A DNA stretch of 64,000 bases, taken from positions 248,001-312,000 of the forward strand of contig JADJOT010000010.1 in NCBI GenBank assembly GCA_016713625.1, in the 5' to 3' direction. Origin of the DNA: Candidatus Accumulibacter affinis. GTDB lineage: Bacteria > Pseudomonadota > Gammaproteobacteria > Burkholderiales > Rhodocyclaceae. A program made the translations under genes and the position numbers. Positions within the stretch are counted from its first letter, which is position 1; each line of letters opens with the position of its first letter. Below the pieces are notes generated by a model, which made no database searches, was not told the DNA's origin, and saw only the letters and a list, made by a program, of their open reading frames with translations. Below, piece after piece: positions 19,013-28,074 of the stretch.

Positions 19013-20785
19013 CTAGCCGAGGCGTGACAACTGGCGGAGGAACTCCTCGGCGTCCTGAAAGCCGACCACGCGCATCGCCTCGATCTCCTTGCCGTTGCGG
19101 TCGAAAAAAATGATTCCCGGGGGACCGTAGAGCTTGAACCGCTGCAGCAATGCCTTGTCTGCATCCGAGTTGGCGGTCACATCGACCTGCAGCAAAGTCC
19201 AGCCCGCCAGCTTCGCCTGCACGCGCGCATCGGCGAAGGTGAAACGTTCCATTTCCTTGCACGATACGCACCAGTCGGCATAGAAATCGAGCAGCACTGG
19301 TTTGCCCGCTGCCGCGATGCGCATTTCCAGCTCGGCCAGCGAACCGACGCGGGTGAAGTTCAGTGGCCTGGCTTCGCCGCTCGCTGCGCTGCTGCGCAGC
19401 ACGGACAGCGGTTGCAGCGGGTCGCGCGAGCCGGCCAGCGTTCCCAGCAGCATGGCTGCACCAAGCAGGAGCATGACAATGCCGATGCCCTTCCAGAAAC
19501 GCTGCCAGCCTCTGGCGTGCGCTGGCAGTGGATCAAGCGCGTGCAGATAGATCGCCGGGACGATCAGCAGCAGCGCCCAGGCGAGCATCTGCGCGACTAC
19601 TGGAATGACCGGCGCAACGAGCCAGACCGCGGTTGCCAGCAGGATCACGCCAAAGGCCTTCTTGATCGCCTCCATCCACGGACCGGATTTTGGTAGCAGC
19701 GTCCCGGCCGACAGACCAACCGCCAGCAGCGGCGCACCCATTCCCAGCCCCATCGCGAACAGCGCCGCGCCGCCGAGGACGGCATCACCGGTCTGGCCGA
19801 TATAGAGTAATGCACCGGCCAGCGGCGCCGCCACGCAAGGGCCGACGATGATTGCCGACAGTGCTCCCATCGCTGCCACGCCGGGCAGCGAGCCGCCGCG
19901 CAGATGGCTGGCCTCTTCGGAAACCCGGCTTTGCAGGAAGGTCGGCAGCTGTAGTTCGTAAAAGCCGAACATCGATAGCGACAGCAGCACGAAGACCGCA
20001 GCGAAGCCGCCGAGCACCCATGGGTTCTGCAGCGCTGCCGTCAACAGCGTGCCGGTCAGCCCGGCCGCTATCCCTGCTGCGGCATAGGTGACCGCCATGC
20101 CGAGAACGTAGGCCAGCGACAGCAGGAAGCTGCGCGTGTGCGAAACACCGTGGCCGGCACGGCCGCAGCCAACGATGATGCTCGAGAGAATCGGGATCAT
20201 CGGGAAAACGCAGGGCGTTAGCGACAGTAGCAGACCAAAGCCGAAAAAGCTGCCGACCAGCAGCCAGAAACCGGCGTGCTTGAATAACTCCGCGATGCGT
20301 CCGGATTCATCGCCGGCCGGAGCCTGGCTCGAGGGCACAGCCGCCGTTGCTGCATCGGGCAATTGCAGGCTGAGTTTTTGCTGCTGCGGCGGATAGCAAA
20401 TGCCCGCGTCGGCGCAGCCCTGCGAGCTGACCTTGAGGGTGAGCGGCAGTGGCCCCGAGCTGTTGCGCTCGACCGGCAGGCGGATGACAGCCTGGTCGTA
20501 GTAGACCTCCACCTTGCCGAAGGTCTCGTCGTGTTTTTCCTTGCCCGGCGGCAGAACCGCGGTGCCGAGCTGCACGCTCGACGGCTCGACCGCGAAACGG
20601 AACTTGTCGCGGTAGAGGTAGTAGTCCTTGGCGATCGCGAAGCGCAGCTCGATGGTTTGCCCGTCGAGCGCCCGTGCGGTTGGTTGAAAAGCGACCGCTG
20701 GGTCGAGAAACTCCTCGGCGTGCGCCAGAGCGCTCAGGAGGGCGAACAGAAAGGAGAACAGGAAGGGGAACAGCCGGCGGCTCAT
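19013..20785 (-). CDS. dsbD: Thiol:disulfide interchange protein DsbD
   Basis: Transfers electrons from cytoplasmic thioredoxin across the inner membrane to periplasmic DsbC, DsbE and similar proteins. 590 residues in three domains: signal peptide (LFPFLFSFLFALLSALAHA) and N-terminal periplasmic domain with the redox pair in GCADAGICYPPQQQ; an eight-helix membrane domain with cysteines in LTPCVFPMIPILSSIIVG and VGPCVAAPLAG; and a C-terminal thioredoxin-like domain with LLDFYADWCVSCKEMERF. All three cysteine pairs are present. ATG 20785. Followed upstream by cutA on the same strand, a common pairing. Confidence 0.96.
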   Translation of the reverse strand: MSRRLFPFLFSFLFALLSALAHAEEFLDPAVAFQPTARALDGQTIELRFAIAKDYYLYRDKFRFAVEPSSVQLGTAVLPPGKEKHDETFGKVEVYYDQAVIRLPVERNSSGPLPLTLKVSSQGCADAGICYPPQQQKLSLQLPDAATAAVPSSQAPAGDESGRIAELFKHAGFWLLVGSFFGFGLLLSLTPCVFPMIPILSSIIVGCGRAGHGVSHTRSFLLSLAYVLGMAVTYAAAGIAAGLTGTLLTAALQNPWVLGGFAAVFVLLSLSMFGFYELQLPTFLQSRVSEEASHLRGGSLPGVAAMGALSAIIVGPCVAAPLAGALLYIGQTGDAVLGGAALFAMGLGMGAPLLAVGLSAGTLLPKSGPWMEAIKKAFGVILLATAVWLVAPVIPVVAQMLAWALLLIVPAIYLHALDPLPAHARGWQRFWKGIGIVMLLLGAAMLLGTLAGSRDPLQPLSVLRSSAASGEARPLNFTRVGSLAELEMRIAAAGKPVLLDFYADWCVSCKEMERFTFADARVQAKLAGWTLLQVDVTANSDADKALLQRFKLYGPPGIIFFDRNGKEIEAMRVVGFQDAEEFLRQLSRLG

Positions 20786-20804
20786 GGCGGAAATCTGGCA
20801 GAGA

Positions 20805-21128
20805 TCAATCGGCGCGACGCGTCTCGCTGGCCACCCAGGCGAGATACTCGGGCAGTCCCGCGACCACCGGTAGCGCGATCACTTCCGGTAACTGATAGGG
20901 ATGGCGGCTGCGAATGGCGGCTTCAAGCGCGCTGTAGCATTCGCTGCTCGTCTTGATCAGCAGCGGCACCTCGTTGGCCACCTCGAGCGCTCCCTGCCAG
21001 CGGTACACCGAGCGACACGGCGCCAGCACATTGATGCAGGCGGCCAGGCGCGCCTCGACGAGTTCCCGCGCCAGGGCTTCGGCAGCCGGTTGATCCGGCA
21101 GAGTGGTGAGGACGAGGAGGGTGGTCAC
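20805..21128 (-). CDS. cutA: CutA1 divalent cation tolerance protein
   Basis: Trimeric ferredoxin-like-fold protein, 107 residues, linked genetically to copper tolerance with unclear biochemical role. Conserved pieces: LLVLTTLPDQPAAEALARELVEARLAACINVL, YRWQG, EVPLLIKTSSECYSALEAAIRSRHPYQLPEVIALPV and YLAWVASETR. I chose GTG 21128 (MTTLLVLTTLPD) since it gives the family length; the frame stays open upstream to 21227 without similarity. 19 bases before dsbD. Confidence 0.93.
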   Translation of the reverse strand: MTTLLVLTTLPDQPAAEALARELVEARLAACINVLAPCRSVYRWQGALEVANEVPLLIKTSSECYSALEAAIRSRHPYQLPEVIALPVVAGLPEYLAWVASETRRAD

Positions 21129-21266
21129 GGGGCGAATTCTACTCGGAAGCAGGCACCTTCGGCGCCTCGCCTGCCGGCCGAGCACGGTGATTCGGCGAGC
21201 AGCCCACTGCAGCCCATGCGGAATCACCGTTGTTCGATCGTCGAAGGCCTTGCTACCATCCGGAAT

Positions 21267-22424
21267 TCAGGGGGCGGGCGGTGCGCTGCGGCGGCTCCGC
21301 CAATTACTGCGCAGCTCCCCTGCCCATTCCCTGGCGGCGATCAGCAGTCCGCGTGGAGTTCCCAAATTGCAGGCGATCAGCCCGACGCGCTCTCGCCGCT
21401 GGGTCATCCAGGAGCGCTTGTACGCATCGTCGCCCGTCAGGTAGTCGATCTCGACGACGCGATCGCGGTCAAGGCTGTACTCGAACATGGCCGCAGCCAA
21501 TACCGTGCCAGCGGACCAGCTACTGTACGCTTCATCGTAGGCGAGTTTGAAGATGTACGCGCGGCCATGCATGGTGAACCAGAACTGGGCTGCGATCGGC
21601 ACCTCCCCTGCCCATGCGATACCCAGTCGCAGCCATCCCTTCTGCGCGCAGATTCTCGCCCAGCCGCGAACAAAATTCGGGTAGGGTTCCGCTTGCTTCC
21701 AACTCTTGGCATAGACTTTTTCGAAGGCATCGACTGCAGCATCGGCTGCTGCAGGCGCAGTGACAATCTCCAGGCGGGTTTCCGGTGATCTGGAGAATTT
21801 CTTCGATTTTCGCGTCCAGGTACTGTAGATCTGTGAGCTGCGACTGCTCATATAGTCGCTGAAGGACAATCCTGCGCACGGCAAGTACCAGTTTCCGAAG
21901 CAGAAGTATGGCCTGACAAACCAGCCATTGCGGGCAAGGGCCTGACTCAACGCCTGGGTGTCCGGCGAGTCCTGGTCGAGGGGCTGGAAATTGATTGCCG
22001 CACAGCGCGGCCGCATTTCTTTCAGCTGTTCCACGAGTGCGCTCATTGCCGCACTTCGATCTGTAGCGGTGCTGATCAACGGTGAGTACAGCGAGGCATA
22101 GTAGTTGCTAAGTCCCGAGCATTGCGGAGCGGACTGTGGTGCCCTGTACAACAGCATCAGGCTCTCGCCGTCCGTGCGATGTTCGGGAATGACGATGGTC
22201 CAGTCTTCTTCGGCCACTTCGCCAAGAAAGTGTTGCACCCACTCGCCGCATGCAAATGGATTTAGCTGCCCGGCAACTTCAAAAAGGTCCAGTCGCTGTT
22301 GTACCAGTTCGAGCGCATCATGTTTGCTAAGGTAGAGCACGGCGTCTCCCGCTGAGAGAGGGAAATTGTCGGCAGTCAGCACGAAGGCATAGACGGATGG
22401 GCAGCCTGCTCGCTCATCGTTCAC
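21267..22424 (-). CDS. GNAT-type acyltransferase (CelD/BcsL-like domain)
   Basis: 385 residues, soluble. The C-terminal half (from about residue 190) resembles Acetyltransf_6 domains seen in polysaccharide loci: SRSSQIYSTWTRKSKKF, FEKVYAKSWKQAEPYPNFVRGW, WAGEVPIAAQFWFTMHGRAYIFKLAYDEAYSSWSAGTVL and the closing EIDYLTGDDAYKRSWMTQRRER. The N-terminal half is less conserved. Related proteins transfer acyl groups in cell-surface polymer or lipid synthesis. It is last of a minus-strand series with the CrtC-like protein, two hydrolases and an acyl carrier protein, which could supply the acyl donor. Substrate unknown. Confidence 0.75.
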   Translation of the reverse strand: MNDERAGCPSVYAFVLTADNFPLSAGDAVLYLSKHDALELVQQRLDLFEVAGQLNPFACGEWVQHFLGEVAEEDWTIVIPEHRTDGESLMLLYRAPQSAPQCSGLSNYYASLYSPLISTATDRSAAMSALVEQLKEMRPRCAAINFQPLDQDSPDTQALSQALARNGWFVRPYFCFGNWYLPCAGLSFSDYMSSRSSQIYSTWTRKSKKFSRSPETRLEIVTAPAAADAAVDAFEKVYAKSWKQAEPYPNFVRGWARICAQKGWLRLGIAWAGEVPIAAQFWFTMHGRAYIFKLAYDEAYSSWSAGTVLAAAMFEYSLDRDRVVEIDYLTGDDAYKRSWMTQRRERVGLIACNLGTPRGLLIAAREWAGELRSNWRSRRSAPPAP

Positions 22425-22456
22425 CTTCCTTCAGAGACTCCGCGAAGGCCGAAAAG

Positions 22457-23608
22457 CTAGTTGTAGCCGCTCAGCTCCATGAAACCGACACCCGTGTGCG
22501 AGCCGCTGAACTTCACCGCTCCCTCCCAGTAGACGTTCAGCGTTGTCGTGCGGGCGTCAAACTGGCTGGCACGAATCACCGGGTCGACTTTCAGCTGCAG
22601 GCCCTGGGCTGGCACCGAGATCGTCCAGTTGATCGGATAGACTACACCGGATGCAGGACTCTTCCAGGTGCCGCGCGCCTTGGCTTCGAAATCCGATGCC
22701 CCGAGAGGCATGACCTTGCCTTCCCTGACATAGGTTCCCATGCGCAGCACCGGCCCTCCCTGGCGATCGAAGAGTTCGAAGAGCATCAGGTCGGCGCCAT
22801 CCGTCAGCTGCAGGGCGAACCAGTTCCAGCGCAGCTTCGCCGCCTCGAAGTCGCCCCACTGATGATCGAACCAGACTTCGCCGCGCACCGCCTTGGCGGT
22901 GCCACCAATGGTCAGCGTGCCCAGCGCCGCCATGCGCGGACGCGAGACATAGTAGCTCTTGCCGGCGGCAGCAAAGTCCAGGAGCCCGGCAACCGGCGTC
23001 CCGGGTGCCTGGTGCAATAGCGGTTCTCGGTGGTCAGTGAGCTGCAGATCGAGAGAAAAGTCCTTGCCGGCCATCTTGGCTGCGTGTTGGGCGCCTTCGC
23101 CGCGCAGTTGCCAGGAGCCGAAGCTGAAGTTGAAGCCATCACGCCGCCCATCCGACGGGTTGCCGGCGGTGCGTGCCTGCTCGGTGTACAGTTTTTCGGT
23201 TTGATGGTCGAGAAGCGAACCGTGGAAGACGGTATGGATGAGCGTTCCGCGGCGCAGGAAGGACGCGATGTGAAACGAGTAGCGCTCGCCAGCATCGGTC
23301 TGCAGGTGGCCGCTGTAGTACCACCATTCGGTGAGCTGTTCATGGGTTGCATCGTCGGCTGGCAGCTTGACCGGCGGCATCGTTGCGGCAGCCGAGTTTG
23401 CCGCCTGTTCCGCCGTGGCGCTCGCCGTCGAGGGCATGGGAACCTGATCCGAGCGGATGAAGACTGCCCAGCCGACCAGCGCGATGATCACCAGCCAGCC
23501 GGTGATTACCAGCCAGCGATAGCGCCTGAACCAGCGCGACGACCCGGGGCGGGCCTTGCCGCGGCTGCGCTGCCGCGTTCGAGGGGTCACCGTCTGTCCA
23601 GCGCTCAT
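22457..23608 (-). CDS. CrtC/AttH-like lipocalin-domain protein, membrane anchored
   Basis: 383 residues from ATG 23608 (GAGGAG lies 8 bases before it; a GTG 9 bases upstream is the alternative). One N-terminal membrane helix (WLVITGWLVIIALVGWAVFI) then a large extracytoplasmic domain. Hallmarks of the carotenoid hydratase/AttH fold: EQLTEWWYYSGHL near the start, SFHIASFLRRGTL, a central RGEVWFDHQWGDF, and the closing VGFMELSGYN. CrtC itself hydrates carotenoids, but many members in non-carotenogenic loci have no assigned reaction. It lies between the exosortase-type hydrolases and the GNAT protein. Confidence 0.8.
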   Translation of the reverse strand: MSAGQTVTPRTRQRSRGKARPGSSRWFRRYRWLVITGWLVIIALVGWAVFIRSDQVPMPSTASATAEQAANSAAATMPPVKLPADDATHEQLTEWWYYSGHLQTDAGERYSFHIASFLRRGTLIHTVFHGSLLDHQTEKLYTEQARTAGNPSDGRRDGFNFSFGSWQLRGEGAQHAAKMAGKDFSLDLQLTDHREPLLHQAPGTPVAGLLDFAAAGKSYYVSRPRMAALGTLTIGGTAKAVRGEVWFDHQWGDFEAAKLRWNWFALQLTDGADLMLFELFDRQGGPVLRMGTYVREGKVMPLGASDFEAKARGTWKSPASGVVYPINWTISVPAQGLQLKVDPVIRASQFDARTTTLNVYWEGAVKFSGSHTGVGFMELSGYN

Positions 23609-23627
23609 CCAAACCACTCCTCTTGCA

Positions 23628-24770
23628 TCAAGTCAAAAGTAACGAATCTGTGTCAGCGGCAGCTGCGACCATCCGGCTCTGCTCGCCAACGCTCGCCGGC
23701 GACCGTTCACCGGCATTGCCGAGTCGCGTCTGTGCTGTGTGCGGGCTCATGTCAGCACGGCTGCTGCCCGATCTGGCTAGCCACTTGCGCTGGCTGCTGG
23801 AAGGGCTGCGCGACTCGCCTGGCGATTGTCGCGCGTGTTCTTCTCGAGGGATCGCCGGGATGATGTTGGTTGGCGCTGCGGCAAAGCTCTGCAGCCAGGC
23901 CAGGGTGGTGTTTTCAACCTGCGCGCGCTGGGCTCGGGACGAGAACGTGTGATCAGCATCAGCGATATCAACCCGATGTACTGCGGCCCCGTCAAGCAGA
24001 CCCGACCAGGCGCGGTTGGCGCCAACATACTCCAGAAACTCCTTGGCGACGTAGTCCTGTCCGCTCAGGATGAGCAGTAGCTTCCCGGAAAACTGCCGCC
24101 AGCCGCCAGCCATGCGGTCCTGGAAAGAGCGTCCTTGATCCCCGGGCGCGTGGCCCCGCCGGCTCGCCATGGTCACCTTCTCGATCAAGCCAAGAAGCGA
24201 TTTCCGCACTTCCACTCGCCCCTTGAGCAACTTTCGCCAGAACTCGCCTTGCAGCAGGCGTTGACCGTAGTAGTGTTTGATCTGGGTCTGTGCCAGACTT
24301 ACTTCGGAGCGCACCCAGGGGTTCAGCAGCACCAGCCCTGCCACCCTTTTGTCATGGTTTGCGTCGACGTACAAGAGCGCCGCCGATGCGGCATCGCAGA
24401 GCCCCCAGAGAACGATGCTGCGCACCGCTGGGCAAGTTTGCTGGAAGGCGTCAATGGCTGCGCCGATGTCTTGATCAACCTCTTCGAAGCTGCGCATCGC
24501 GCCGCCACCGTCACCCATGCCGCGATAGTCGAAGCGCATCACCGGGAAACCTTCGCCCGCCAGGCGACGCGAAAGCAGCAGGAACTGGCGGTGGCTCCCG
24601 ATCCGGTATTGTGGGCCACCAACGACGATCAGCACCCCGCAATGGCCGGCTTGCTGGTCGCGGCCAGCAGTAGCCACGCGCGTCCCACCGACTTCGCATG
24701 GTCGGGCAAGGATCCCCGGCAAGCACTCGCCGGCGCACGGAAAGAACAGGGCTTCTTCGCTGACATTCAT
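23628..24770 (-). CDS. Alpha/beta hydrolase, exosortase-A-system hydrolase 1 type
   Basis: 380 residues from ATG 24770, which overlaps hydrolase 2 by four bases (ATGA). The alpha/beta hydrolase core spans about residues 1-275: LIVVGGPQYRIGSHRQFLLLSRRLA, MRFDYRGMGDGGG, SIVLWGLCDAASAAL (nucleophile position occupied by Cys in GLCDA, as in this family), LILSGQDYVAKEFLE and a late DADHTFSS with the His. This pattern and pairing match the exosortase-A-associated hydrolase families. Unusual: about 90 Ser/Pro/Arg-rich residues follow the core. They could be a real tail or a frameshift product. Confidence 0.82.
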   Translation of the reverse strand: MNVSEEALFFPCAGECLPGILARPCEVGGTRVATAGRDQQAGHCGVLIVVGGPQYRIGSHRQFLLLSRRLAGEGFPVMRFDYRGMGDGGGAMRSFEEVDQDIGAAIDAFQQTCPAVRSIVLWGLCDAASAALLYVDANHDKRVAGLVLLNPWVRSEVSLAQTQIKHYYGQRLLQGEFWRKLLKGRVEVRKSLLGLIEKVTMASRRGHAPGDQGRSFQDRMAGGWRQFSGKLLLILSGQDYVAKEFLEYVGANRAWSGLLDGAAVHRVDIADADHTFSSRAQRAQVENTTLAWLQSFAAAPTNIIPAIPREEHARQSPGESRSPSSSQRKWLARSGSSRADMSPHTAQTRLGNAGERSPASVGEQSRMVAAAADTDSLLLT

Positions 24771-25588
24771 GGCGCAAGCGTCTCGCGCATGGCCGTGAGG
24801 CTCGCTTCGAGCAGCGCTGGGCAGTCGCTGATCTCGCTGGTCTGCCAGAACGCCGGGCCGCTGACCACGCTGCCGCGTGCGTCCTGGCCAGTTGCCTGCC
24901 ATTGCGTCAGCCGCGCCGCGGCCGCCGGCGACAGGCGGCCATCGGGCTTGCTGGAAATCTCGATCCATTCGACACGCCCGGAGCGGTGCGGCAGCAGCAG
25001 CTCAGCCTTTTCCAATCGATCGGCGAGCGCCGCCGATAGCAGGTAGCCGGCGACCTCCACTGACTCGCCCTGTCGCAGTTGTGCGCGCACCCGCTCCATC
25101 ACCCCCTTGCTTTCGCCGGCGAGCATCTCACCGGCCAGCTTGAGGCGCAGGAACTGCTGCAGGAACAGCTTGCCGGAAACGACGGGCTGCCAAAAGAGCA
25201 GGTTGACCGGCCGTCCCATCCGATTGGCCGCCTCGTTGGCCAGCAGGCAGCCGCTGCGCTGCCCCCACAACCACAGCGGCGCCGCGAAGCGCTGCTGCAG
25301 CCAGTCGCAGGCGAACTCGACGTCGGTCAGCCAGGCCTCCCAGGTGGCATCGCCAAAATCACCCGAACTGTCGCCACATCCCAGCAAGTCGATCTGCAGG
25401 ACGGCGTAGCCGGCGGCAGCCATGGCGCGCGCCTGCAAAGCGGCCATGCGTCTCGACTTGTTCATCTCCTCGGCAAAGGCATGCACGAAAACCACGGCCG
25501 CGTGCACGCGTGTTGGCGCGTTCGGCGTCGATAAAAGGGCATAGCGCTGGCCAGGGTGTGCCGGCAGGAAGAAGGCGGCGATGGTCAT
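24767..25588 (-). CDS. Alpha/beta hydrolase, exosortase-A-system hydrolase 2 type
   Basis: 273 residues. Begins AAFFLPAHPGQRYALLSTPN, then VVFVHAFAEEMNKSRRMAALQARAMAAAGYAVLQIDLLGCGDSSGDF, WLWGQRSGCLLANEAANRMG and FWQPVVSGKLFLQQFLRLKLAGEM, which together are diagnostic for hydrolase 2 of exosortase-A loci. These genes accompany exopolysaccharide and PEP-CTERM sorting systems; their reaction is not established. No exosortase, PEP-CTERM protein or glycosyltransferase is in this window, so the rest of the system would have to lie elsewhere. The gene starts 9 bases after the acyl carrier protein stop. Confidence 0.85.
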   Translation of the reverse strand: MTIAAFFLPAHPGQRYALLSTPNAPTRVHAAVVFVHAFAEEMNKSRRMAALQARAMAAAGYAVLQIDLLGCGDSSGDFGDATWEAWLTDVEFACDWLQQRFAAPLWLWGQRSGCLLANEAANRMGRPVNLLFWQPVVSGKLFLQQFLRLKLAGEMLAGESKGVMERVRAQLRQGESVEVAGYLLSAALADRLEKAELLLPHRSGRVEWIEISSKPDGRLSPAAAARLTQWQATGQDARGSVVSGPAFWQTSEISDCPALLEASLTAMRETLAP

Positions 25589-25597
25589 TAGGGATAC

Positions 25598-25849
25598 TCA
25601 GGCGGCCAGTTTGCTGTGCACGAAGTCGACCAGGGTGGCCAGTGAAGCAAACACCGATCCGTCGATTTCGTCATCTTCGACGATAAAGCCGAAGCGTTCT
25701 TCGATGGTCGTGATCAGCGCGATCACGGCCATCGAATCGAGCTCCGGAAGTGCGCCGAGCAGGGGGGTATCAAGGGCGAATTCACTTGCTCGGCCCTTGA
25801 GGCTCAAGACCTCGTCAAGAACCGCGACCACTTCGTTTCTGACATCCAT
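25598..25849 (-). CDS. Acyl carrier protein (exosortase-associated type)
   Basis: 83-residue four-helix carrier. The phosphopantetheine-bearing serine is in LPELDSMAVIALITTIEERFGF (DSM motif). Strong AAGGAG ribosome site before ATG 25849. First gene of the minus-strand series with hydrolases 2 and 1; such carriers typically open these loci. It would present an acyl or other thioester intermediate to the neighbouring enzymes. Confidence 0.9.
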   Translation of the reverse strand: MDVRNEVVAVLDEVLSLKGRASEFALDTPLLGALPELDSMAVIALITTIEERFGFIVEDDEIDGSVFASLATLVDFVHSKLAA

Positions 25850-26153
25850 GTGAGCTCCTTTGTCGGCAAGGCAGGGTTCGCTGATTGGCGGCGATTATAC
25901 CGAGTCGAAGCGTCGGCTCTGTGCGATCGGTCACGGAGCCAGGGTAATTGACGACCCGCGTTGCCTGGCCGAAACCGGCGATCGCTTTACTTGACTATCC
26001 TGCTGACGTCGCGCTGAGCAGCACCTTCGGTCCCAACATGCTGCTCAGCTTCAAGGTATGGACCGACGAGGGCGCGCCGCTTGAGGCCATCGCCTCAACT
26101 ACTCCCGCAAGCGGGCGAGGGGAGGATCGTCAGGCGCTGACGCGATTAACACA
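25850..26153. other. Intergenic region between the acyl carrier gene and the mdc remnant
   Basis: About 300 bases. The part nearest 25850 should hold the promoter of the minus-strand acyl carrier operon. A 5-base-pair stem (CCCGC AA GCGGG, 26103-26114) near the mdcB-mdcH end is a weak terminator candidate without a T-run. An ORF of 69 codons on the plus strand has no recognisable features. Nothing else seen. Confidence 0.4.
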
Positions 26154-27419
26154 CTAATGCAACCAGTTGAGTATGCCTTCGCTGCTGCGAAAATCGCTTG
26201 TGGCACGTACCGGCAAGCCGGGAGCGAGTTCCTCCAGGATGCGTGCGAGGGCATTGCCAGGACCGACTTCCAGCACTCGGTCAGGCTGCGTTTCGACGAG
26301 ATTGCTCAGGCAGCATGCCCAGTCCAGCGGCGTACTGATCTGCGCGGCGAGTGCGTCCAGCGCAGCGGAGCGGGTGTAGGCGGCGCGGCCGGCGATGGCG
26401 CCAAATACCGGGAAGGCAAGTCGGCCCGGTTGATCCCAAGGCGCCAGGGCAGCACGAAAGGCGCTGCTGGCGGTCGCCAGCAGCGGCGTGTGAGAAGGCG
26501 TGCTTACCGGCAGGACCACGGTGCGCGTGGCGCCCAGCGCCAAGGCTTCCGTTGCCGCTGCCGCAAGGGCCGATTGGCGGCCACCCAGGACCATGTGCTT
26601 GGGGCCGTTCACGATGGCCAGGTGCAGGTCGTGGTCGGCAGCTAGCCTGCGCCAGCCATTGGCCAGGACACCGCCGCGGCGCAGGAAATCACTGGCCGCA
26701 TCCTGGGCGTGACTGAGCCCGCAAGGGCCGCCGCGCCACAGCAGGTTGGTGTCGACCAGGCCGGCGATCAGGGCGAACAGGGCCTGGGTGGCCGCCAGCG
26801 CGGGGGAACCGGTTACCGCCAGTGCCGTTCGGTAGGCTGGCAGCCCGATCTTCCGGGCGGCAGGAAATCCCTCGGCTGCTTCTTCGCGGGCGCCTCCGCT
26901 GCCGTAGCGCTGAGCGACCAGCATACCGTGGCTGGCGGGAGGCGAATCCACGCCGCTCTCCAGGATGGCCGCGCCCCAGTGTCGGCTGACCATGCGGCAG
27001 GCGGTATCCGCGGTGACGGTTTTCCCCCGTGCCTTAAGCAGGCCGGCAGCGGCGCAGATCAGCCCGAGGTTGAAGATGGCGCCCCGGTGGGTGTTCACGC
27101 CGCCGGTGGCAGCCAGCATCCGGCGCTCGGCGACGATAGCCAAGGCGCGCAGTGCTTCGAACCTGGCAGCGTCAGCGCCGTAGGCGGTGATGGCCGGGAA
27201 ATAGGCGCGCAGGGAGAATAGGCTGCGCAGGAACGTGCACATGTCCATGTCACTGTGACTGCCCGTGTCTACCGGGCTCACCAGTCCCGGCTTGGGCGCC
27301 AGGGCCACTTCGCGGTACAGGCTGCGGATGGCCAGCCGGCCGACGCGACTGGCGTAGGAGGCGGCATAGGGGCTGGACGTCCGCAGTGGGCGGACAGAGA
27401 GCACAATGGCTTCAAGCAT
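26154..27419 (-). pseudogene. Chimeric mdcB-mdcH ORF from a malonate decarboxylase operon
   Basis: A single 421-codon ORF that joins two genes. Residues 1 to about 257 match MdcB, the CitG-like triphosphoribosyl-dephospho-CoA synthase (YREVALAPKPGLVSPVDTGSHSDMDM, MLAATGGVNTHRGAIFNLGLICAAAG, LVDTNLLWRGGPCGLSHAQ). From about residue 260 the sequence is the C-terminal half of MdcH, the malonyl-CoA:ACP transacylase (LAIVNGPKHMVLGGRQSAL, VLPVSTPSHTPLL, VLEVGPGNALARIL). The MdcB C-terminal SPGGSADLL region and the MdcH N-terminal half with its GHS nucleophile are both missing. An in-frame deletion is the simplest cause. Neither activity is expected to survive. It overlaps mdcG by 8 bases. Confidence 0.8.
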
Positions 27420-28074
27420 GGGCGGGCTCCGCCAGCAAGCTATCGAGTAGCGCAGCCACGGGTTTCAGCTTGACTTCGTATAGCCCCTTGATCAGCACTT
27501 GGCCGACGGGCCGGTGGCGGCAGGCGGCCAGTTCGCGCCAGGCCACTGCGTCGCCACCGGGAAAGCGCAGCTCACCATCCAGCCGGCAAGTCATCCGTGC
27601 GAAGGCCACGCGCAGGGCCTGCAGGCTGTCATCGATCTGCCGGTGACTGCGGAGGTCGCAGATCAGGTCGATATCGGATTCGGCATGGCGATAGTTCTCC
27701 CCGGACAGGACTTCCCAGGCCAGGGATCCGAATACGCCGCGCCGCGCCCCGGCAGCCTGGGTCGTAGCGTCCAGCTCGGCGAGCACTGCTCGGGTACGGA
27801 TCTCCAGTCTCGGCAGGCAATCGCCGACCGCCAGCGGGGGGCGGGTCAGCAACACATCCTCGCGGTTGACCAGGCAGGCCAGGCGCTGTCTGCCCAGACG
27901 CTGCGGCAGGGTCAGGGCCAATTGCACCTGTTCCGTGGGCGCGCCCTGCCGGCTGACGACCAGCGGCCGCTTATCGGCGATCCAGGCGGCGACGGCTGCC
28001 GACCATCCGGGGCCAGGTTCACCAGACAGGAAACGGAAGTGGCAGCCACTTCGCAGATAGCTCAGGTCATGACG
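27412..28074 (-). pseudogene. mdcG: MdcG-like phosphoribosyl-dephospho-CoA transferase, start codon not visible
   Basis: MdcG attaches the prosthetic group to the MdcC carrier protein. Homology runs from RHDLSYLRSG (28074) to the stop: GWSAAVAAWIADKRPLVVSRQG, LALTLPQRLGRQRLACLVNREDVL, and the nucleotidyltransferase-like GSLAWEVLSG with SDIDLICDL. There is no ATG, GTG or TTG in frame near the expected N-terminus, where mdcD ends. The mdcE gene that usually separates mdcD and mdcG is absent, so the same deletion may have removed the start. I treat it as probably inactive. Confidence 0.65.

Noticed and set aside
20974..21240. Upstream extension of CutA to 21227
   Set aside because: The added 33 residues are basic and not conserved. 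GTG 21128 gives the standard family length.
25948..26157. 69-codon plus-strand ORF between the acyl carrier gene and mdc remnant
   Set aside because: No ribosome site, no recognisable domain, and it overlaps the 3' end of the mdcB-mdcH chimera.
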